This document shows, in pieces, positions 31,482-35,256 of a stretch of DNA of 35,256 nucleotides. The notes under the pieces are model-generated. The model ran no database searches and was not told where the DNA came from. It saw nothing but the letters and a program-made list of their open reading frames with translations. The stretch is from positions 1-35,256 of the IMG/VR virus record IMGVR_UViG_3300037507_000278; one strand, written 5' to 3'. The position numbers and the translations under genes are program-made. Position 1 is the first letter of the stretch. Each line of letters opens with the position of its first letter. This DNA comes from a virus.

Positions 31482-31485
31482 AAAT

Positions 31486-31576
31486 CTATATAGGCTATGT
31501 ATACTATGTACTATACTTAGTATATATACTTAGTATAATATTCTATGTATATACTATGTATACATAGCCTATATAG
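31486..31576. repeat. AT-rich inverted repeat, possible origin or RNA stem
   Basis: Two perfect 19-bp arms, CTATATAGGCTATGTATAC (31486-31504) and its complement (31558-31576), flank 53 bases that are almost only A and T, including a direct repeat of TATACTTAGTA and the palindrome AGTATATATACT. It lies in a 156-base gap. It could be a DNA-unwinding or cruciform element of an origin, or the leader hairpin of a transcript from 31453. No T-tract follows it, so it is not a standard terminator. Confidence 0.85.
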
Positions 31577-31605
31577 TAGACAATGTACCCTTAAAGGATA
31601 ATACA

Positions 31606-31797
31606 ATGTACCCTGATGATGAGTTTTTACCTGAAGAAGCCTTTGACTACACTAAAGGCGAGTATGATGATATGCATGAAGATCACAACATCAATGATGT
31701 ACTGAATCGTTTTGTTCGCTTATGTCAAGAGTATGGTTTTTACTTTATGATGCGTCAGTTAACTAAGGCTTTGAATGCTAAGGGGTTCAATGTATGA
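31606..31797 (+). CDS. Small acidic hypothetical, 63 aa
   Basis: MYPDDEFLPEEAFDYTKGEY, then NDVLNRFVRLCQEYGFYFMM. Acidic N-terminus and a helical aromatic C-terminal half. AAGGA lies 8 bases before the ATG. First gene after the inverted repeat; ATGA overlap with the next gene. Not recognised. Confidence 0.7.
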   Translation: MYPDDEFLPEEAFDYTKGEYDDMHEDHNINDVLNRFVRLCQEYGFYFMMRQLTKALNAKGFNV

Positions 31798-32093
31798 AGA
31801 AGAAGATACAACCAAGGAAGCGTAAGCCTTCACCGTATGTGCTATTCATGCACTCTAATGGTGGTACATGCTCTCTAGAGGATCTGATGGCAGCGTTCCC
31901 TGCTAAGGGTAAGAATGCACTACTGAATGCGATGCAGAAGCTTGTTGATAACTACACTGTTGATAGGGATATTTACATCTATGGTGACAGACAGAAGAAG
32001 ATCATCTACACTTTAGGAGGTTATGTCACTAAGGATACAACAGGTATCTGTTGGCATAATCCTTTTAACTTAGGGGTAAAGCATGCAGGATAA
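31794..32093 (+). CDS. Basic, possibly winged-helix DNA-binding protein, 99 aa
   Basis: A Lys/Arg-rich start (MKKKIQPRKRKPSPYVLFMH) leads to a segment whose helix-helix-strand order fits a winged helix: SLEDLMAAFPAKGKNALLNA, then MQKLVDNYTVDR and IYIYGDRQKKIIYTLGGY as a beta wing. This is a pattern-based guess. It lies next to the AT-rich inverted repeat, so could be an early regulator or origin binder. Overlaps the next gene by 11 bases. Confidence 0.65.
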   Translation: MKKKIQPRKRKPSPYVLFMHSNGGTCSLEDLMAAFPAKGKNALLNAMQKLVDNYTVDRDIYIYGDRQKKIIYTLGGYVTKDTTGICWHNPFNLGVKHAG

Positions 32094-32679
32094 ACCTTGT
32101 AAAGACCATCCAGATGCACCGCATGGTTTTGATCGTAACGCTAGCCACAATGCTGACAGGTATGTGTGTGAGTGTGAGAGTTGGGAACCGCCTAAGCGTG
32201 AATGGGTTGGGCTGACGGATGAGGAGATTGACGCCCTGAGCCAAGCACCTTCGTTGACCGATGAATTGATGGACTGCGTTGATCGGTTGGGGTCTGAGGC
32301 TGACACTGTTGATCCGCGTGTTTGGCAGCACTTGTTGGTGTACGCGCCGAAGCCTGAGGAGGAGCCGGTGGCGTGGATGCACAACTTTATTGAGGGTGGC
32401 ATTTCAATAGGGAAGAAACCAACGGACTTAAACCGTCACCCTGACCGATGGACTGCGCTTTACAAAGACCCAACTCCCTGCAAAACGTGCCAAGCACTTG
32501 CTATGGCAGTAATGAATGACCAGACATACCACGAAAAAATAATCCCAAAGCGTAAATGGGTTGGGCTGACGGATGAAGAGGTTAGTTATTGTCGGTATGC
32601 AGCAACTTTCTGTGATGAGCTAGACACGGCGTATATGGCGGAGCTTATTGAGCAAGCCTTGAAGGAGAAGAACACATGA
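32083..32679 (+). CDS. WVGLTDEE-repeat protein, 198 aa
   Basis: Carries two copies of a short motif: KREWVGLTDEEIDAL (about 39-53) and KRKWVGLTDEEVSYC (about 157-171), with the acidic helix after each. It also has an N-terminal Cys/His set (CKDHPDAPHGFD, CECESW) and a central CKTC. WVGLTDEE segments recur in many small phage proteins linked, in my memory, to Burkholderiales hosts; role unknown, probably a linear peptide that binds a shared partner. GC is higher than neighbours, suggesting transfer. Starts inside the previous gene and overlaps the next by 4 bases. Confidence 0.7.
   Translation: MQDKPCKDHPDAPHGFDRNASHNADRYVCECESWEPPKREWVGLTDEEIDALSQAPSLTDELMDCVDRLGSEADTVDPRVWQHLLVYAPKPEEEPVAWMHNFIEGGISIGKKPTDLNRHPDRWTALYKDPTPCKTCQALAMAVMNDQTYHEKIIPKRKWVGLTDEEVSYCRYAATFCDELDTAYMAELIEQALKEKNT
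32201..32576. repeat. 22-bp direct repeat within one gene
   Basis: AATGGGTTGGGCTGACGGAT plus GA occurs identically at 32201-32222 and 32555-32576, encoding the two WVGLTDE motifs. Identity of all 22 bases including third codon positions points to a recent duplication or gene conversion. Confidence 0.88.
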
Positions 32680-32915
32680 GCGAAAACAAAAACGCAAAGA
32701 CACCAGCAGACGGAGAGCCTTTGCCCATAGCAACAAGCGCCATGACGCTAGAGCAAACACGACAGTGGATTGCCGACACATGGAAAAGGTGCCAAGACGA
32801 AGCTTGGCGGGAGCCAACCACTAAGACGGTGGTGTACCTGACTGCTGGTAGCTACAGTCTTGAGACGCTTGAAAATCTGGTTAAGTTACTTAGAAAGGTG
32901 GCCAATGATGACTAG
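32676..32915 (+). CDS. Small hypothetical, 79 aa
   Basis: MSENKNAKTPADGEPLPIAT, then TLEQTRQWIADTWKRCQDEA and a LETLENLVKLLRKVAND end. Soluble and helical. GC-richer base use like its two neighbours. Overlaps both neighbours by a few bases (ATGA at the start), so it is coupled. No family recognised. Confidence 0.7.
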   Translation: MSENKNAKTPADGEPLPIATSAMTLEQTRQWIADTWKRCQDEAWREPTTKTVVYLTAGSYSLETLENLVKLLRKVANDD

Positions 32916-33120
32916 AGAAGAAATCATCCGCATGGCGCGGGAGGCTGGATTGGCTTACGGATCTGACGAAAAACCATTAGGTTCTGTAACACGCTTCGCC
33001 GCCCTTGTCGCTGCTGCCGAGCGTGAGGCGTGTGCGAAGGTGTGTGATGAGCGTGAAAGGGCCAATTTGTATGGCGTTAAAGAATGCGCCGCAGCCATCA
33101 AAGCAAGGGGTGAGCAATGA
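32908..33120 (+). CDS. EIIRMAREAG-type small protein, 70 aa
   Basis: From the chosen ATG, MTREEIIRMAREAGLAYGSD, then FAALVAAAEREACAKVCDER and AIKARGEQ. This M-REEIIRMAREAG...AALVAAAEREACAKVC pattern is a common small protein in phages of betaproteobacteria by my recall; function unknown. ATG at 32905 (one codon longer) is also possible; AAAGG at 32894-32898 serves either. The ORF extends further upstream only as a shadow. ATGA overlap with the helicase gene. Confidence 0.75.
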   Translation: MTREEIIRMAREAGLAYGSDEKPLGSVTRFAALVAAAEREACAKVCDERERANLYGVKECAAAIKARGEQ

Positions 33121-34727
33121 CATACTTAGCAACTCATAAAGGTTGTGATGATTGCGGTAGCTCTGATGCTTTATCAGTGTCAGAGAATGACAAAGGAGAA
33201 ACATGGAGTCACTGCTTTAGCTGTGGTACAAATACCAAATTGTCTACAAATGTTGATAACTTCCAACAAAATGTAACATCTAAGCCTAAAGTTGTACCTA
33301 TGATTCAAGGTCAATATCGTTCGATACCAGTGAGAAACCTTAGTGCTGATGCACTGAAGGCTTACAACGTAGTGCTTACTGATGACTACGAGGTAGTGTT
33401 TCCCTATCATGATGCTGATGGAAAGGTAGCAGCATACAAGGTAAGGCATGAAGCTACGAAGACAGACTGCACCATTAAAGGAGACTGGAGTAAAGCTAAC
33501 ACATTGTTCGGACAACACTTATTTGCTAAAGGAGGTAAGAGCATTACCATCACTGAGGGTGAGTTTGATGCCATTGCTGTCTATCAAATGAATGGTATGA
33601 AGTATCCTTCAGTATCTATCCGTAACGGAGCACAGGCAGCACTAAAGGACTGTAAAGCCAACTATGAATATCTTGATTCTTTTGAAACCATTGTTATCTC
33701 TTTTGATGCTGATGAACCTGGGAAGAAAGCTGCTACGCAGGTAGCTGACCTATTCGGTGCTAAAGCTAAAGTTGTCAAGCATAGAACACCATTCAAGGAT
33801 GCTAACGATTACCTTAAAGAAGGAGCAATAAAGGAGTACATACAAGATTGGTTTGCTGCTGAGACCTATGTACCTGATGGTATTGTCAATGGCTCTAAGC
33901 TGTGGGAAGACATCAATACACCTGCTATTAAGTCTTCATGTAGCTATCCCTTTGATGGTCTTAACAAGCTAACCTATGGCATTAGGAAGGGTGAACTAGT
34001 TACCTTCACTGCTGGATCTGGTCTAGGTAAATCACAGGTGTTGCGTGAGATCGTGTATCATATCTTATGTAAGACAGACGACAACATTGGCTTGATGTTC
34101 CTAGAGGAGTCTACTGTCCGCACTGCCAAAGGCTTGATGTCGATACACGCTAACAAACCTTTACATTTACCAGACACAGCATACACAGATGAGGAGTTTA
34201 GAGATGCCTTTGAGCACACTCTTGGCACTAACAGGGTTTATCTTTTTGATCATTTTGGTAGTACGTCAATTGATAACATACTATCAAGAGTCAGATTCAT
34301 GTCAAAAGGATTGGGATGTAGCTTTGTGGTGTTGGATCATATTAGCATCATCGTCAGTGCTGGTGATGTTGGCGATGAGAGGAAAGCCTTAGATGAGATC
34401 ATGACAAAGCTAAGGATGCTGGTTCAAGAGACTGGTATATCCTTGCTGATTGTCAGTCACCTGAAGAGACCTGATGGTAAAGGACATGAAGAAGGAGCAG
34501 CAACATCACTAGGACAGCTGAGAGGCTCTGGAAGCATTGCACAATTGTCTGACATGGTTATCGGTATGGAAAGGAATGCACAGCATGATGATGAACGTGA
34601 ACGCAATATCACCAGGATTAGGGTACTCAAGAACCGTTTCTCAGGCACGACAGGTCCAGCCTGTAGCGTCTACTACAACCACACAACAGGAAGGTTATCA
34701 GAGGTCATCGAAGATGAAAACTTATGA
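33117..34727 (+). CDS. Primase-helicase, T7 gp4-like
   Basis: 536 aa replicative enzyme that unwinds DNA 5'-3' and primes lagging-strand synthesis. Domains in order: zinc finger C10-x2-C13 and C33-x2-C36; TOPRIM with E147 in TEGEFDA and FDADEPG (D197, D199); linker; RecA-like helicase with Walker A AGSGLGKS (K305), catalytic E330/E331 (FLEES), Walker B VVLDH (D407), IVSH (H448) and RFSG with R507 as likely finger. All key residues appear present. It is the only replication protein in the window; polymerase must lie beyond the right edge. Overlaps neighbours at both ends. Confidence 0.93.
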   Translation: MTYLATHKGCDDCGSSDALSVSENDKGETWSHCFSCGTNTKLSTNVDNFQQNVTSKPKVVPMIQGQYRSIPVRNLSADALKAYNVVLTDDYEVVFPYHDADGKVAAYKVRHEATKTDCTIKGDWSKANTLFGQHLFAKGGKSITITEGEFDAIAVYQMNGMKYPSVSIRNGAQAALKDCKANYEYLDSFETIVISFDADEPGKKAATQVADLFGAKAKVVKHRTPFKDANDYLKEGAIKEYIQDWFAAETYVPDGIVNGSKLWEDINTPAIKSSCSYPFDGLNKLTYGIRKGELVTFTAGSGLGKSQVLREIVYHILCKTDDNIGLMFLEESTVRTAKGLMSIHANKPLHLPDTAYTDEEFRDAFEHTLGTNRVYLFDHFGSTSIDNILSRVRFMSKGLGCSFVVLDHISIIVSAGDVGDERKALDEIMTKLRMLVQETGISLLIVSHLKRPDGKGHEEGAATSLGQLRGSGSIAQLSDMVIGMERNAQHDDERERNITRIRVLKNRFSGTTGPACSVYYNHTTGRLSEVIEDENL

Positions 34728-34884
34728 AGATCTGATGGAACTCACTAAGAAGTTTGCTTTGGAACAACTTCGTACTGGTAGCTCATTAGGAGAAGTCATC
34801 AATGCTTTCAATGATACTGCTAAGGAGATGTCTAGCTTCAGTGATTACATGTATGCTATCCAAGATGCTAACAGGAGGCCATAG
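34714..34884 (+). CDS. Small hypothetical after helicase, 56 aa
   Basis: MKTYEDLMELTKKFALEQLR, then SLGEVINAFNDTAKEMSSFS: helical, amphipathic. ATG at 34714 is inside the helicase 3' end (14-base overlap) with AGAGG upstream; the longer open frame from 34537 is a shadow. Stop overlaps the next GTG start by one base. Confidence 0.7.
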   Translation: MKTYEDLMELTKKFALEQLRTGSSLGEVINAFNDTAKEMSSFSDYMYAIQDANRRP

Positions 34885-35042
34885 TGGCTGAGGTAACTAA
34901 CCTTGTAGAGCATGAAGATGGTTCTGCTACCATTACCTTAGACTTAACTAACGAAGAGTCTAGGATACTGATACAATGGGCTATCAGAGAAGCTATCAAA
35001 GCTGGTATCAAAGCAGAGAAGGAGTTTAAATGGGATTCTTAG
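34884..35042 (+). CDS. Small hypothetical with GTG start, 52 aa
   Basis: AGGAGG stands 5-6 bases before a GTG that opens MAEVTNLVEHEDGSATITLD, then LTNEESRILIQWAIREAIKA. The motif NLVEHEDGSATITLDL...ESRILIQWAI recurs in early regions of T7-like and aquatic phages, as I recall, with unknown function. The GTG overlaps the preceding stop (TAGTG). No ATG start in frame gives the conserved N-terminus. Confidence 0.78.
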   Translation: MAEVTNLVEHEDGSATITLDLTNEESRILIQWAIREAIKAGIKAEKEFKWDS

Positions 35043-35209
35043 TCATGAGTATGAATGAGATTGTTCAGGCAGCATGGGATGCTAAACTCATCAGCGGCTA
35101 CAATGTTGAGTACATCAATATTGATGCATTGATGCGGTTTGCTGAAGAGATCTCTAGGGTTGCTGTTGAAAACTATCAGGAAAGGGTATCTGATGTGGGC
35201 AATGGATAA
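35030..35209 (+). CDS. Small hypothetical, 59 aa
   Basis: MGFLVMSMNEIVQAAWDAKL, then YINIDALMRFAEEISRVAVE: helical protein resembling the short NEIVxxAxxAxL...ALxRFAxxI proteins found in phage early operons. AAGGAG lies 6 bases before the ATG. Overlaps the previous gene by 13 bases and the next by 17. Function unknown. Confidence 0.7.
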   Translation: MGFLVMSMNEIVQAAWDAKLISGYNVEYINIDALMRFAEEISRVAVENYQERVSDVGNG

Positions 35210-35256
35210 GTTGATAGCAGAGCATTCAGACTTAAAGAAGAAGTACGATACACTCT
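35193..35256 (+). CDS. Small early protein, 3' partial
   Basis: MWAMDKLIAEHSDLKKKYDT, then cut by the window end. AAAGGG precedes the ATG by about 8 bases; a second in-frame ATG is at 35202. Helical and charged so far. Overlaps the previous gene. Too little is visible to name it. Confidence 0.55.
   Translation, partial: MWAMDKLIAEHSDLKKKYDTL

Noticed and set aside
33378-33390. A second CTGATGA that could mark another hammerhead
   Set aside because: It lies inside the primase-helicase coding sequence and no GAA box with pairing helices II and III is found around it.

Overview
The window is part of a lytic-looking, short-tailed (podovirus-type) bacteriophage genome. The evidence is a full late operon on the minus strand with terminase, portal, scaffold, HK97-fold coat, adaptor, nozzle, three large internal-virion-like proteins, tail appendages and lysis genes. 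Early and replication genes lie on the plus strand. No integrase, repressor or phage RNA polymerase is visible. Two exact-consensus sigma70 promoters sit in front of late genes, so late transcription probably uses host RNA polymerase. Host identity is not fixed by the sequence. Three GC-richer early genes (32083-33120) carry 'WVGLTDEE' and 'EIIRMAREAG' motifs that I associate with phages of freshwater betaproteobacteria (Burkholderiales-like); this is a weak inference.

Layout. 1-3988 (+) is nucleotide metabolism: ThyX (cut by the left edge), a small protein, a DEDDy exonuclease fused to a zinc ribbon, a DUF3310 protein probably starting at TTG, a 57-aa protein and a monomeric B12-type ribonucleotide reductase. 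3991-4017 is the terminator of the opposing late operon. 4039-4212 (+) is a possible 57-aa membrane protein read antisense to the endolysin C-terminal tail. From 28441 down to 4069 (-) runs the late operon: small terminase with AT-hooks, large terminase, portal, [promoter], two small head-region proteins, scaffold, coat protein, [terminator], a small protein, tail fibres and a glycine-rich adhesin, 2OG oxygenase, HNH endonuclease, more appendage genes, a small holin candidate, four tiny Lys-rich proteins, adaptor, nozzle, three internal virion proteins, a second holin candidate and the endolysin.

28442-29298 is an 857-base non-coding control region at the divergence point. It holds the late promoter, an 11-bp tandem repeat in the late leader, operator-like dyads, a 15/16 match to the bacterial parS centromere site and an early plus-strand promoter. 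29299-35256 (+) is the early region: many small overlapping genes, a GP88-family protein preceded by a complete type II hammerhead ribozyme (29576-29630), an AT-rich 19-bp inverted repeat (31486-31576) and a T7 gp4-like primase-helicase. The last gene is cut by the right edge. The plus-strand early genes probably continue outside the window and rejoin the ThyX-RNR block if the genome is circular or circularly permuted.

The strongest unusual element is the hammerhead ribozyme: all core nucleotides and three perfectly paired helices can be read directly, and it lies between two early genes where it would cut their shared mRNA. Other leads are the parS-like site, the antiparallel gene pair at the endolysin end, and a perfect promoter that would give a leaderless mRNA inside the late operon.
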